Source: a virus. From it: a stretch of DNA of 64,000 nt. Shown in pieces: positions 15,955-26,744 of this stretch. The stretch is from the IMG/VR virus record IMGVR_UViG_3300049856_000265, positions 1-64,000 of that record; one strand, 5' to 3'. The number at the start of each line of letters is the position of its first letter. Position 1 is the first letter of the stretch. The position numbers were made by a program, and so were the translations under genes. The notes below the pieces were generated by a model. It was not told the DNA's origin, searched no databases, and worked only from the letters and a program-made list of their open reading frames with translations.

Positions 15955-18900
15955 GTGGCAGTTGAAGTAAAACTACATTTATCGGGACTTTTTACAAATT
16001 CCAACTCACTTGGATCTGTTCCTGAAGGCGCACTAGTTGTAGCCAATAACATCGTCATCGATAAAGATGATGTTGTGGAATCACGTCGTGGTTTTAAAGT
16101 ATATGGCGATCCTGCTAGTGCTCCTATTGCTCAACTTTTGAACTATAAAGATATTGCAATACGTCAATATTCGGAATATTTGGATTATGACAGCACCGGA
16201 AGTCCTGGTATTTTTACTAAGTATCAAGAATTGGTTTGGAAGTATTCTACAAGTCTAGTTCGAACTAGTGCAATTCTAGCTACGTTTACCAGTATCAAAC
16301 CCCACGGTTTAGTTACTGGTGATACCGTACTTATTAGTGGAGCCACTCAAGCGGCTTATAATGGGTATTTTGTAGTTAACGTAAGCACCCCTAGTATTTT
16401 TACATATGCTTTGGCTACTGATCCTATTGTGAACGCTACAGGATTTCCTGTAATTGAAACCAGAACTGCCCACGTTTCACCAGTAGATGCTAGCAATAAA
16501 GTGCGCGGCTATGAAGCAGTGAATAGTAATTTCTATTTTACATCATCCAAAGGTATCAGGAGACTGTCTGCAGTAGATGGATTTATATCCAATGCTGGAG
16601 CTATTAAAGCTTTGGATATCTCGCTTGATCTTGTTCCGGCTACTACTAGTCCTATCCTTCCTCAAAACTCGCAACTTGGATATCGCGTACTTTGGGGCTA
16701 TAAAGACGTTAACGGTAACTTCTTTTATGGATCGCCCAGCACTCGTAACACTATTGGATTGAGTGTTTCTGATCTTATCTTGCCTGATTTTAATACTTTG
16801 CTAAATAAGATCGACGCTGCAGCTGCTGCCAATGGTGGGGCTACTGATCCTAATCATCTATCCGATGTAAATTACTTTTCAACTTTAAACATTGCTACTA
16901 CTTCTTCTGCTGCAGTTTTAAATAGTGCTCTAAAAGGCCTAGCTGCTAAATTAGAAAATGATTTAAACTATACAAGTGGCGGCACTGCAGGATCCTTAAA
17001 TCCACGATATGGACGTTCTCCAGGAGTAACGGGTGGTTCACCTGCTATTACTGCAAATACAGCAGCTGCTCAAACGATAGTAGCCTCATTAGCTCATGGT
17101 TTAACTAATGGATCACTTATCACTATTGAAGGCTCTAATAGCATTCCGTCAATCGACGGTCAATATACCATCTTTGGAGTAACTGCTAATACTTTTACTA
17201 TAAATGTTACAGTAACTACGGCAGGTAGTACTGGAACTTGGACAAGTGGCTTAGCTCAAAATTATCCTACTCCCACGACGGACGTTGCTCAAGACTATAT
17301 TGATCAGCAAGCCTTTTTTGACGGCATTGTAGATCTTTTATTGCTAGAGCCCGATCCTACTAAAATCTTAACCGCAGCCCAAACTGCTGGAGCTTTTACT
17401 AATAGCACTCAAGGCGAAAATGTATCAATTACCTTGTCAGTACCGGATGACGTAACTCCTAGCCATTTCTATCAAATCTATAGAACTGCGGCTTCGGCTG
17501 GATCAGATGTTGATCCTGGCGATACTGAAGGGCTTGTATTTGAAGATAATCCTACGGCAGCTCAGATTATTGCTGGAACTATTACAGTTACAGATGATAC
17601 TACAGACGACTTCCGAGGGGCCGATCTTTATACGAATCCTACCCAAGAAGGCATTTTGCAAGCTAATGAGCCGCCACCTTGGGCTAAAGACATCACAATC
17701 TATAAGAATATCATGTTCTTTGCTAACACTAAAACTCTCCAAAAGAAGCAAGTATCCTTGTTTGGAACGGCTGGATTAATTGGAACGACTATTACTATCA
17801 ATGGAGTAGTCTTTACTTTCGCAGCTAGTGAAAATACAGCTATGGGAGATGTTCTAGTCGATACTTCTGGAACTCCTGCTCAAAATGCTGATACTACGGC
17901 TAGAAGTTTAGTTAAAGTAGTAAATCGTTATCCCGCCAATACGACAGTTTATGCTTATTACATCTCTGGAACTAATGACGTTCCAGGCCAGATCCTATTT
18001 GAAGCGCGTAATTTGGATGTGCCTCAGTTTTCTATACAAGAAAGTAATGCCTCAGTAGGCGATACTAACTTCAATCCTTCCATTGGAACTACTGCAGTAA
18101 CTTCAGATAATGAAACTACTAAAAATAGAGTGTACTACTCTAAGCAAAATCAGTTTGAAGCTGTTCCTTTACTTAACTATTTCAATGTGGGTAGCGGCGA
18201 TAAGGACATTATCCGGGTAATTCCTTTACGAGATAGCCTATTCGTTCTTAAATCAGATGGCATATATCGTATTTCAGGAGATACTACATCTAGTCTTAAC
18301 TTGACCTTGTTTGATAGCACAACTTCGATTAAAGGTCCTGAAACTATCGCAGTTGGTAATAATCAAATCAATACCTTTTCAGATGAAGGCGTAGTTACGA
18401 TTTCAGATACTGGTATTAATATTATATCCAGACCCATTGAAAACCAGATCTTACCTATTACTCATTTTACTAATCTTAATAGTACGGCTTTTGCAGTTTA
18501 CTATCATACTGATCGAAAATATATTCTATTTCTTCCTGAAACTGAAACGGATACTGTCGCAACTATAGCTTGGGTTTATAACAATATTACCAATGCTTGG
18601 GTAAATTGGGACATGTCTAAAACGTGTGCTATCAATAATACAGCTGATGATAAGCTCTATTTTGGAGCCGCTGATATTAACTATATCGAGCAGGAACGAA
18701 AGAATTACGATAGAACCGACTTTGCAGATCGAGAATATACTTTAACTATAAATGCCTATGATTCTGAACTTAATCAAGTAACTGTAGGTAGTGTTTTGCA
18801 AGTGGCTATTGGAGATGTGCTAGTCCAAACACAAAGCCATCTTAACGGCAATAGCGGAACTATTACGGCTATCAGTACTGGATCCGTGATTACTTCAGTT

Positions 18901-19557
18901 AACGATCTTGTAGAAGGTGATTATATCACTATTAACGGTTCTGATTGTACTCCTAGTATTGATGGAACTTGGCCGGTAATGAATGTTACTGCAACTAGTT
19001 TTGAGATCGGGGCTACAATTACAGTAGCTGGAACTACGGGAACTTGGATTAGTGGTGTAATGTCAACCTACGATATTGAAGTCGAAGGTAAAGTTACAGA
19101 CATTGATTATACCAATAATATCTTAACAATTGATTCAGTATATCCATATGAATTAGCAGATGCTACCTTGTATAAGGCTTTTGAAACTAAGATCGTTTGG
19201 GCTCCTGAACATGCTGGCAATGTTGGCATGATTAAGCATTTTAGTGAAGCAACCCTTCGCTTTAGGCGTTCTAGAATCTCAACTCCTATTATTGGATTTA
19301 ATAGTGAACTCCAACGTGGAGTAGAAGAAATTGAACTTATCGGTCCTGGACTTGGTAATTGGGGCTACTTTCCTTGGGGTAGTGTGCCTTGGGGTGGTTC
19401 TAGCGAACAACGAGGCTTTAGGACTTATGTGCCGCGTGGTAAACAACGCTGTGCTATTTTGAATTGCCAATTTAGACATGTGATAGCTCGTGAAGACTGG
19501 CAACTTGAAGGCTTGACTTTAGTAGTTGAGCTTAGTTCGCAACGGATTAATCGATAA
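15955..19557 (+). CDS. Tail nozzle / tail tubular protein B-like
   Basis: A 1200-residue protein read from GTG with AAGGAG seven bases upstream. The N-terminus (GLFTNSNSLGSVPEGALVVANNIVIDKDDVVESRRGF) is characteristic of podoviral nozzle proteins. The middle has inserted Ig-like or beta repeats: IASLAHGLTNGSLITIEGSN...SIDGQYTI near residues 375-430 and a similar GDYITINGSDCTPSIDGTW near 985-1040, with an earlier related THKPHGL-type unit around 110-150. The C-terminus resumes a conserved propeller-like region (GNWGYFPWGSVPWGG). It should form the hexameric tail tip beneath the adaptor. Confidence 0.85.
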   Translation: MAVEVKLHLSGLFTNSNSLGSVPEGALVVANNIVIDKDDVVESRRGFKVYGDPASAPIAQLLNYKDIAIRQYSEYLDYDSTGSPGIFTKYQELVWKYSTSLVRTSAILATFTSIKPHGLVTGDTVLISGATQAAYNGYFVVNVSTPSIFTYALATDPIVNATGFPVIETRTAHVSPVDASNKVRGYEAVNSNFYFTSSKGIRRLSAVDGFISNAGAIKALDISLDLVPATTSPILPQNSQLGYRVLWGYKDVNGNFFYGSPSTRNTIGLSVSDLILPDFNTLLNKIDAAAAANGGATDPNHLSDVNYFSTLNIATTSSAAVLNSALKGLAAKLENDLNYTSGGTAGSLNPRYGRSPGVTGGSPAITANTAAAQTIVASLAHGLTNGSLITIEGSNSIPSIDGQYTIFGVTANTFTINVTVTTAGSTGTWTSGLAQNYPTPTTDVAQDYIDQQAFFDGIVDLLLLEPDPTKILTAAQTAGAFTNSTQGENVSITLSVPDDVTPSHFYQIYRTAASAGSDVDPGDTEGLVFEDNPTAAQIIAGTITVTDDTTDDFRGADLYTNPTQEGILQANEPPPWAKDITIYKNIMFFANTKTLQKKQVSLFGTAGLIGTTITINGVVFTFAASENTAMGDVLVDTSGTPAQNADTTARSLVKVVNRYPANTTVYAYYISGTNDVPGQILFEARNLDVPQFSIQESNASVGDTNFNPSIGTTAVTSDNETTKNRVYYSKQNQFEAVPLLNYFNVGSGDKDIIRVIPLRDSLFVLKSDGIYRISGDTTSSLNLTLFDSTTSIKGPETIAVGNNQINTFSDEGVVTISDTGINIISRPIENQILPITHFTNLNSTAFAVYYHTDRKYILFLPETETDTVATIAWVYNNITNAWVNWDMSKTCAINNTADDKLYFGAADINYIEQERKNYDRTDFADREYTLTINAYDSELNQVTVGSVLQVAIGDVLVQTQSHLNGNSGTITAISTGSVITSVNDLVEGDYITINGSDCTPSIDGTWPVMNVTATSFEIGATITVAGTTGTWISGVMSTYDIEVEGKVTDIDYTNNILTIDSVYPYELADATLYKAFETKIVWAPEHAGNVGMIKHFSEATLRFRRSRISTPIIGFNSELQRGVEEIELIGPGLGNWGYFPWGSVPWGGSSEQRGFRTYVPRGKQRCAILNCQFRHVIAREDWQLEGLTLVVELSSQRINR

Positions 19558-19955
19558 TGGCTAAGATTTCATTAACTAGAATTATAACGGAAGACTTTCC
19601 TCAAAAATACCAGGATCTCCTGGGCAAACTTCTTTATAAAATTAATCAAGCGTTTGAACAAACTTCACTTGCTTTGAATAATGGATTGACCTTTGCCGAT
19701 AACCTTTCGGCGCAAGAAACAGTTCTTAATGTAATAACCTTACCTACTGCGGCTAGTCCTATTTATATAAAGAGTACCTTAAAGGGAAATTGCCGAATGA
19801 TTCTGTGCGGAGCTGCTGAAACTGTTAGCGGAACTCCTCCTACTGGAACTCCTTTCTTTACGTTTGAAATGTCTGGAACTAATATAAAAGTTACTAATAT
19901 CACTAATTTAACTTCGGGTAGTCAGTATAATTTACGACTATATTGCTTAACATAA
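19557..19955 (+). CDS. Hypothetical virion protein
   Basis: A 132-residue protein with start overlapping the nozzle stop. A helical N-terminus (FPQKYQDLLGKLLYKINQAFEQTSLALNNG) is followed by beta-rich sequence, the plan of small podoviral tail or fibre-attachment proteins. No family is recognised. Confidence 0.6.
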   Translation: MAKISLTRIITEDFPQKYQDLLGKLLYKINQAFEQTSLALNNGLTFADNLSAQETVLNVITLPTAASPIYIKSTLKGNCRMILCGAAETVSGTPPTGTPFFTFEMSGTNIKVTNITNLTSGSQYNLRLYCLT

Positions 19956-19961
19956 TTAGCG

Positions 19962-19981
19962 AACAAATATAGGTAGATAAA
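19962..19981 (+). promoter_or_regulatory. AACAAATATA motif before ejection-protein operon
   Basis: AACAAATATAGGTAGATAA ends about ten bases before the ATG at 19984. It would drive the four ejection-type genes to 26743. Confidence 0.45.
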
Positions 19982-19983
19982 CT

Positions 19984-21558
19984 ATGGCAACTGTATTAAC
20001 TGACGAAGATCTTAAAAAACCTCAAGCTCCTGGCCAAAATCTGTCCACTGGGGCTGGAACGGGTGCTGCCATTGCTCCTCAAGGCCAAGCACCAGGTCCT
20101 AAACCTGCTCCAGCGGCTCCTGGTCAACAACAAGCGGGTAGTTCTGGTCAATTCCAGAACCTACATAAGTTTATCCAAGCTAATAATCCTGGCCAATTTG
20201 GACAACAGTTCCAAAATAAAGTCGGTCAAGTTGCTCAACAAGGCCAACAAGCTATTGGCCAAGCCGCTACTCAATTTAAAACTCAAGCAGGACAAGCTGG
20301 ACAACAGCTTAATCAAGTAGGCCAAGGCGTTCAACAAGCGGGAACAGGCCTTAATTCTAATGACGATACCGCTTTTAATACTGCAACCGGCCAACTAGGT
20401 GCAGGTCTTAACGCCAAGTATGAAGGTCCTCAAAATCTTGCTAATCAAGATCAACTAGCTCTACAAGCTCAACAAGCTGGAGCTATTGGCAATGCTGCTG
20501 GAACTGACAGCGGTCGTTTTGCCCTTTTACAGAAGTTTTTTAATAAGCCAACTTATAATGCGGGACAAGGTCGTTTAGATAATCTTTTGCTCAGCGGGCA
20601 AACGGGGGCACTAAATCAAGTGCGTCAACAAGGTCGCCAAGTGGGAAGTCAATTAAGCCAAGCTCAACAAGAAGCAGCAGCGCAGGCCGGATCTTTAGGT
20701 CAACAAGCTACTGATATCCAAAATCAAGCACAAGGTCTTGGGAGCAATGTTGCTACTGGACTAGAAGGTGGCTTAAAAGCCGATGCTTCTAAATGGCTTG
20801 ATGAGGCTGGGGCTTTTAATGATCCCAATAGTGTTAAACGAGCTTTCATAGATCAAAATCAAAAATATGGTCCTGGAGGCTGGGCACATGGTACTTTGAA
20901 TATTGGTGGCACTGCTCTAAATACCGATCAACTAGCTAAACTAGTAGATAGTGGAATGGCTGGAGTTCAAGGTGGGTCTTTAGATTCTGCGGCTCTAGCT
21001 AAACTTAAAGCTAGTGGAGATCTTAGTTCACTTTACGGTAATACTTCAGCAGAGGCCCAAGGCCAAGCTGGACGTTTTAATAAACTAGCTGGATTGCTTA
21101 AAACTGGTAAGTCCTACGGTGGTGGTAGTCTTTTGAATAAGGGTACTATTGGATTGAGTGATCAAGCTCGCGGAGATTTAGAAAGCCGAGTAGGCTCTGA
21201 AGGCCAAGCGATTGCTGATCAAGGTATGGCTGCTGCCGTTGACAAAGCAAATAATGCTAAAACTGATGAACTATTCCGAACTAAATATGCAGGTCAACAA
21301 GCTGAAAATGATGCCAGAGCACAATCTGGATATAAAGGTGAGATGACTCCTGAACTACAAGCCCAAATTGCTGAAAGAACGCAAGCGATTCTTGCAGCTG
21401 GTGGTAAGTCTAATTGGGCTGGAGATCAAGCTCGGGCCGAAGGCAATGCCTATGCTAAGTCTTTAAATGATCAAACCAGCCAAGCTGGACAAGATTTTAG
21501 AAAACAACAAGTAGCTAAAGCTAATGCTGAAGCGCTAAAACGAGTATTAGGAGTTTAA
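19984..21558 (+). CDS. Gln/Ala/Gly-rich internal virion (ejection) protein
   Basis: A 524-residue protein. Residues 1-170 are low-complexity Gln/Ala/Gly/Pro, with repeating GQQ units. The remainder is helical, with coiled-coil potential (SQLSQAQQEAAAQAGSLGQQ). Such proteins in this place in podoviruses are injected with the DNA and line a channel. No enzymatic motif is seen. The next gene starts one base after its stop. Confidence 0.65.
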   Translation: MATVLTDEDLKKPQAPGQNLSTGAGTGAAIAPQGQAPGPKPAPAAPGQQQAGSSGQFQNLHKFIQANNPGQFGQQFQNKVGQVAQQGQQAIGQAATQFKTQAGQAGQQLNQVGQGVQQAGTGLNSNDDTAFNTATGQLGAGLNAKYEGPQNLANQDQLALQAQQAGAIGNAAGTDSGRFALLQKFFNKPTYNAGQGRLDNLLLSGQTGALNQVRQQGRQVGSQLSQAQQEAAAQAGSLGQQATDIQNQAQGLGSNVATGLEGGLKADASKWLDEAGAFNDPNSVKRAFIDQNQKYGPGGWAHGTLNIGGTALNTDQLAKLVDSGMAGVQGGSLDSAALAKLKASGDLSSLYGNTSAEAQGQAGRFNKLAGLLKTGKSYGGGSLLNKGTIGLSDQARGDLESRVGSEGQAIADQGMAAAVDKANNAKTDELFRTKYAGQQAENDARAQSGYKGEMTPELQAQIAERTQAILAAGGKSNWAGDQARAEGNAYAKSLNDQTSQAGQDFRKQQVAKANAEALKRVLGV

Positions 21559-22695
21559 ATGGGCAAAGGTACACGAGCAATAGGTGGGGCTGCTCAAGGA
21601 GCTGCGGCGGGAGCTGCTCTTGGTCCATGGGGTGCAGTTGCTGGTGGTGCTTTAGGTGCTTTGGGCGGTCTTTTTGGAGGCGGCGAATCTGAAGAAGAAA
21701 AAGCAGCAAAAGCCATACAACAAGCGTATGGCGACCAGACAATCCTAACGCCCGAGCAACGTCGAGTTCAGTTAGAATATCTTAAAAGTGTGGGTCAACT
21801 TACTCCAGAAATGGAACAAGCCATTGCCCAACAAGATACCCAACTTAAAAGTATCAATGTAGATCCTCGTTTTAAGAGCGCCCAGATGGCTGCCCTTAAT
21901 CGATTGAACCAACAAGGCCACGAAGGTCTTACCCTTGAAGATCGTTCAGCCTTGGCCGATGTACAGCGTCAAAATGCCCAAGCTCAACGTGGTCAACAAG
22001 AAGCTATTCTTCAAAATGCTCAAGCTCGTGGAATGGGCGGAGCCGGTGCTGAACTGGCTGCGCGTCTGTCTTCTGCACAATCTGGAGCAGACCAAGCAGG
22101 TAGCCAAGGCCTTAAAGTAGCGGCACAAGCTCAACAAAATGCCTTGCAAGCTATGCTTGCAGGTGGTAATCTGGCAGGACAGATGGGTCAACAAGAGTTT
22201 TCAAATCAAGCTCAAGTCGGATCAGCTCAAGATCTTATTAATAGGTTTAATACTGGAAATCAACAAAATGTCCAACATAGCAATGTTGGAGCCCGTAATG
22301 CAGCTCAAGAATCTAATCTTAGGGATGCTCAAAATCGAGAAGCTAATCGAGTTGATACTATGAATAGACAGCGCCAAGGCGATGCTAATAACCTTATAGA
22401 CTACACAAATTCGCACAATAATCAATTAATTGGCAAAGCTGGAGCTGGAATGGGTGTTGCCCAAGCTCATACGGCTGCTGAACAGCGTGCCGATTCTGGA
22501 TATGCTAGTCTTCTTGGTGGCGTTGGTGGAGCCGTTAGCGCTGCTAAATCCATGATTCCTAGTAGCTTGACCAGTGGTACAGCTCCTAGTGCCTATGCAA
22601 AACAAGCAAATGCCGGAACTAGTCCTTTGGCAAAAGCCCCAAACCTGATACCTGAAGAAGACGATCTTCTTGGAACGAATAAGTGGTTTAAATAA
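21559..22695 (+). CDS. Internal virion protein with glycine-zipper segment
   Basis: A 378-residue protein. Residues about 6-37 form a glycine-zipper hydrophobic segment (GGAAQGAAAGAALGPWGAVA, then GGALGALGGLFGGG), a pattern of membrane-inserting phage ejection proteins. The rest is Gln/Ala-rich and helical. It probably crosses or lines the cell envelope during DNA delivery, with the flanking proteins. Confidence 0.7.
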   Translation: MGKGTRAIGGAAQGAAAGAALGPWGAVAGGALGALGGLFGGGESEEEKAAKAIQQAYGDQTILTPEQRRVQLEYLKSVGQLTPEMEQAIAQQDTQLKSINVDPRFKSAQMAALNRLNQQGHEGLTLEDRSALADVQRQNAQAQRGQQEAILQNAQARGMGGAGAELAARLSSAQSGADQAGSQGLKVAAQAQQNALQAMLAGGNLAGQMGQQEFSNQAQVGSAQDLINRFNTGNQQNVQHSNVGARNAAQESNLRDAQNREANRVDTMNRQRQGDANNLIDYTNSHNNQLIGKAGAGMGVAQAHTAAEQRADSGYASLLGGVGGAVSAAKSMIPSSLTSGTAPSAYAKQANAGTSPLAKAPNLIPEEDDLLGTNKWFK

Positions 22696-22697
22696 CT

Positions 22698-23930
22698 ATG
22701 GCATTACCTTTAGATCCTAGTTTATTCATGAATGCTGGAATTGGTAAGACTCGTAATCTTACTGAAGATGATCTTCATCTTGAAGATTCCTTACAAGATC
22801 CTACTCAAGTAGCTATGCCCGAAACAGCACCTCAAGCTGCCCCAATGCCTGCAGCTATCCCTAAATCGCAGTTTCCTACATTGGCTGGAGTTGAATATAA
22901 TCCTTCTGATGATTATTCTAAAGCTCTAGAAGATGCTCGAAAAACTGAGCAAATGAATAACTTGCTAAAAGCTGGTAATCAAATTGCAGTTGGAGCAGCT
23001 GGTTATAGCGGTGCTAAACCTGATATGACTGGAACTAATGAAGTTCTGGATGCCGTTACTAATAATGCTAAAGGTAAAGCCGCTGACTTTGTATCTAAAC
23101 AGAAGTTTGGACAAGAACAGACACAAGGTGCTCAATTAAAAAGCAAACTTAAAAAGGACTCAGATGATTTAGATCCTAATTCTGAAGCTTCTATGAGTAT
23201 GCGTAAGATGTATGAAACGCAATTTCCTAATATAGCTAAAGCTTATGGACCTTTGTGGGAACGTGTGGCTGCAGGTGATGCTGATAAGATACTGAAACCT
23301 ATGGAACTTGGAGAACAAATAGCTGCCCGTAGGCAGAATTTGCAACTAAGTTTGGATAATAAACGTGATATTGCTCGTGAGAAAGCTGAAGCAGCTAACT
23401 CTATGAGTGCTGGTGTTAAAAAGTTAGATCAAGAGTTTGCTAAAGACTATAATGACTGGACTAGTGGAGGTCGCGCAGCTTTAGATAAAAACATTGAAAG
23501 ACTACAAAGCTCCAAAAAAGCATTAGAGTCGGGTGCAGTCAGTTCTGGTAGGTTTATTGGCCGATTACCTGATATTCTTAAACCAGAAGATCGTATTAGA
23601 GTTCGGGATGATGTACATGCTGCTGCAGTGGCCGGAATGCGGGCAGCTCTTGGTGCGCAATTTACTGAAAAAGAAGGCGAACGTATTCAAGGGTATGCCT
23701 TTAATGAAAAGCTTTCTCCTGAAGAGAACATTAAAAAGATTGATGCAGCTATTAAGGAACTTACTGAAGCCAAAGCTAATAAAGACGCCAAAGCTCTTCA
23801 ATTTCAACAAAAAGGTACGTTAGCAGGATATACTCCTAAGATCTCCGTAGATAGTGCACAAGATGCTACTAAAATAGTAAACGGTGTTACTTATAAAAAA
23901 GTCCAAGGCGGCTGGCAAAAGGTTAAGTAA
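22698..23930 (+). CDS. Helical internal virion protein
   Basis: A 410-residue, mostly helical protein with long charged stretches and a C-terminal QGGWQKVK end typical of Ala-rich structural phage proteins (VNGVTYKKVQGGWQKVK). It lies in the ejection cluster and its stop overlaps the next start. No catalytic motif is seen. Confidence 0.65.
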   Translation: MALPLDPSLFMNAGIGKTRNLTEDDLHLEDSLQDPTQVAMPETAPQAAPMPAAIPKSQFPTLAGVEYNPSDDYSKALEDARKTEQMNNLLKAGNQIAVGAAGYSGAKPDMTGTNEVLDAVTNNAKGKAADFVSKQKFGQEQTQGAQLKSKLKKDSDDLDPNSEASMSMRKMYETQFPNIAKAYGPLWERVAAGDADKILKPMELGEQIAARRQNLQLSLDNKRDIAREKAEAANSMSAGVKKLDQEFAKDYNDWTSGGRAALDKNIERLQSSKKALESGAVSSGRFIGRLPDILKPEDRIRVRDDVHAAAVAGMRAALGAQFTEKEGERIQGYAFNEKLSPEENIKKIDAAIKELTEAKANKDAKALQFQQKGTLAGYTPKISVDSAQDATKIVNGVTYKKVQGGWQKVK

Positions 23931-26743
23931 TGGCTGACAATAAAGACTTTCTTACTGATGAAGAAATGGCTCAGCATGAGTCTTCGTCATCACCTGACTT
24001 TTTGTCAGACGATGACATGCAAAAACATGAAGCCACATCTGAACAAGAAGCGACGGCAGAAACTCCAGATTTCTTTAGCATGCCTACTTTAAACGATCCT
24101 AGAGAAGCCGGTTTACGAGCTTTTGCTAAAAACGCAACTCTTGGATTTGCTCCTAAAATTGGAGCAGCTGCTGGAGCTTTAGGCACATTGTCAGAAGCTG
24201 GAGTAGATCCTAAACTGGGTCTTTTTGGATCTCTTAAGAAGAATTATGAAGAGGCTTTACCAGAAGTGCGTAGCCAAACTGCAGCTCAAGACGTTGTAGA
24301 TGAACGTAATAGTCCTTGGTTAAAGGCTATGGGCGGTTTAGCTGGAACTGGAGCAGCTTTAGCTGCCGCTACCAGCGCCATGCCTCTTCTTGGCGGTGGA
24401 GCAGCCAGTGGAACTGCTGCTTTAGTTCCTGAAATAGGCGCTGGATTAGGTCAAAGATTAGCATTAAGTACTCTTAAACACGGTCTTATAGGTGCAGAAC
24501 AGATTCCTGCAATGGCTGCTTATGGGGCGGTTCACGGTGCCGGTAGAACTGAAGATCTTACTAATATACCTGATTTGGCCAAAAATGTAGCTACAGATGC
24601 CGCAGAGAATGCAGCTATGTCTCCTGTAGGCGGCGCAACTATTGGAGCCCTTGGAGAATTAGCTCCAGCGGCATATGGCGCAGTTAAACCTTTACTTAAT
24701 CCATTAGTCAATGCTGGCAAAGGTGTACTAGAACTACCTGGACGTATTCCTTTTGTAAAAGGACTTGGTAAACGTTTTGCCCTTAATTTGCCAGAAGGTG
24801 CTACAACTAGTGGATCTGATGCTAATAAACTTGCAACTTCAGAAGCCTTAATAACTGCTGGCAAAGAGGCAACAGTTCCTTTAGAAAAATATCATACTAA
24901 ACTTATTGAAGAATCAGCTGCTAAAATTACGGATATTGCTAATAGAATATCTAGTATTACAGCTGAAGGTGCTTCTAATGAAAATCAAAACATCATTAAA
25001 CAGCAATTAGCACAAGCTAAAGCCATGTTTGCTGATTTAGTCAATGCGGGCGAAGAGGCTGGTAAAGGCATTGGCGAAATGATGAAGGGTGCTAAGGGCT
25101 CTACAAAGGCACTTAAGGATAGCTTTACGGCTCTTGAGACTTCTGTAAAAGAAAATCCTTGGCTATCTCAAGACGAAGAAGCTAAAGCTTTTATTAGTCA
25201 ATATAAACAAGCTATTTCAGAAGCTGGCAAAGAAGTGACATTACCCTCTTCTATTATAAGTAAATTTGGAGAAGAGGAAAAAACGGTACTTAAAGACGCT
25301 TTTAAGGACGCTAAAAACCTTTCTCCAGAAGATGTAGACTATCTAAAAGAAGTCATTAAATTGCCTCAAGATCAACGAATGGAAGCGCTTAGTAAGCGTT
25401 TTTCTCAAGTTGAAAATAAAGTTGTTAGTGGAAAAGCTACTAAACTTGCACGGCCCATTGAAGATACTACGGATGAGCGCGAGTTCTTAGAAGGCTCTTT
25501 AAAGCATGCTGAAGAAAACACCCCAGAGCTAGTACCTAGTTTACAAAAAGACCTAAACAATTTTAGACCTGATGAAGTTACGCAAACTCAAGTTAATTCT
25601 GAAATAAAAGCATCTAATCCTTCTGTCTTAAAAGAATCAGCATCTGCACCCGAGTACCTTAATGCGTTAAAGGCCATTGATGATAAGATTCAAAAAGTAG
25701 GATCCGATAGTCAACTTGGCAGAACCTTATCTGAAAATAGAAAAAAGCTAGTATCTCAAGCTCGTACTGAACTATTAGGCGAAGCTAAGGGAACGGCAGA
25801 AGAGCTAGCCACTAAGTACGGAGCTTTTAAAGACATAATTAATAATTCTAATTTAGGTAATAAAAAAGAACTGGCCAATAGCCTTCTTAAAGAAATGTCT
25901 AGTATTGTAGAGCAGCCCGACACAGCAGTTCAATTAAATAAATTTAATACGCTTATAGGCACTGTTGAAAAATTAGATCCATCTTTAGCTAGAAAGCTAA
26001 CAGAAGAGTTTACAGTTTTAAATCAAGCTAAATCTAATATTCCTAAAGTAACTAATCCAGAGCAGGTTGCTAGTTTTCTTCAAAATGAGTTACCCGTAGT
26101 TGCTGAAAATGCACCAGGAGATATTGCTAAGAAGAAGATATTTAATCCTTTAGAACGTTATGCTGGAAAAGAACAAGCAAGTCAATTAGAACAAGAAGCC
26201 ACTACGGCTGCTAAAGCAAGACTAGAATCTATTGAAAAACGTAAGTTATCTGATATTACCACTGTTTTACAAAACTTAGGTAATATGAAAAATATGGATC
26301 CTAAAACGTTTTCTTATTTTCAAGATCTAGAAAAAGCTTTAAAAGAAATGGATAAAGCACAAGGCACGGAAGTTGCGCATAAGTTCTTCACAGAGAATGC
26401 GCCTTTAATCGAACGATTTAAAGTTATGGCAGAAGACGCCAACCGAACTGGTTTTAATAAAATACTACAAGGCGGTAATGCATTAGCTGCGCTTGCTGGC
26501 AAAATAACAGGAAATGTAAGTCGGGCTTTAGCTAAACCCATTACTCAAGCAAGTAGTGCTGTATCTTCTAAGTTTCCAAAACTAGTCCAAGCTCAAGATG
26601 AGTATATACGTAAAGGCTTGAAATCTGTTCCTAAAGTTATTAATGAACTGCAATCTAGTGATCCTATAGTTAGGGCTTCTTCCGCATTTACAGCTTCACA
26701 AATCCCATCACTTCGTAAACTCACTAAAGAAGACGAGAAATAA
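23930..26743 (+). CDS. Large internal virion (ejection) protein
   Basis: A 937-residue protein, the largest of the cluster. The first 50 residues are acidic repeats (DFLTDEEMAQHE, DFLSDDDMQKHE, then TPDFFSMP). A hydrophobic Ala/Gly segment at about 120-210 could insert in membranes. The remainder is long helical sequence. It corresponds by size and place to the large core proteins of podoviruses. I find no transglycosylase motif in it. Confidence 0.7.
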   Translation: MADNKDFLTDEEMAQHESSSSPDFLSDDDMQKHEATSEQEATAETPDFFSMPTLNDPREAGLRAFAKNATLGFAPKIGAAAGALGTLSEAGVDPKLGLFGSLKKNYEEALPEVRSQTAAQDVVDERNSPWLKAMGGLAGTGAALAAATSAMPLLGGGAASGTAALVPEIGAGLGQRLALSTLKHGLIGAEQIPAMAAYGAVHGAGRTEDLTNIPDLAKNVATDAAENAAMSPVGGATIGALGELAPAAYGAVKPLLNPLVNAGKGVLELPGRIPFVKGLGKRFALNLPEGATTSGSDANKLATSEALITAGKEATVPLEKYHTKLIEESAAKITDIANRISSITAEGASNENQNIIKQQLAQAKAMFADLVNAGEEAGKGIGEMMKGAKGSTKALKDSFTALETSVKENPWLSQDEEAKAFISQYKQAISEAGKEVTLPSSIISKFGEEEKTVLKDAFKDAKNLSPEDVDYLKEVIKLPQDQRMEALSKRFSQVENKVVSGKATKLARPIEDTTDEREFLEGSLKHAEENTPELVPSLQKDLNNFRPDEVTQTQVNSEIKASNPSVLKESASAPEYLNALKAIDDKIQKVGSDSQLGRTLSENRKKLVSQARTELLGEAKGTAEELATKYGAFKDIINNSNLGNKKELANSLLKEMSSIVEQPDTAVQLNKFNTLIGTVEKLDPSLARKLTEEFTVLNQAKSNIPKVTNPEQVASFLQNELPVVAENAPGDIAKKKIFNPLERYAGKEQASQLEQEATTAAKARLESIEKRKLSDITTVLQNLGNMKNMDPKTFSYFQDLEKALKEMDKAQGTEVAHKFFTENAPLIERFKVMAEDANRTGFNKILQGGNALAALAGKITGNVSRALAKPITQASSAVSSKFPKLVQAQDEYIRKGLKSVPKVINELQSSDPIVRASSAFTASQIPSLRKLTKEDEK

Positions 26744-26744
26744 C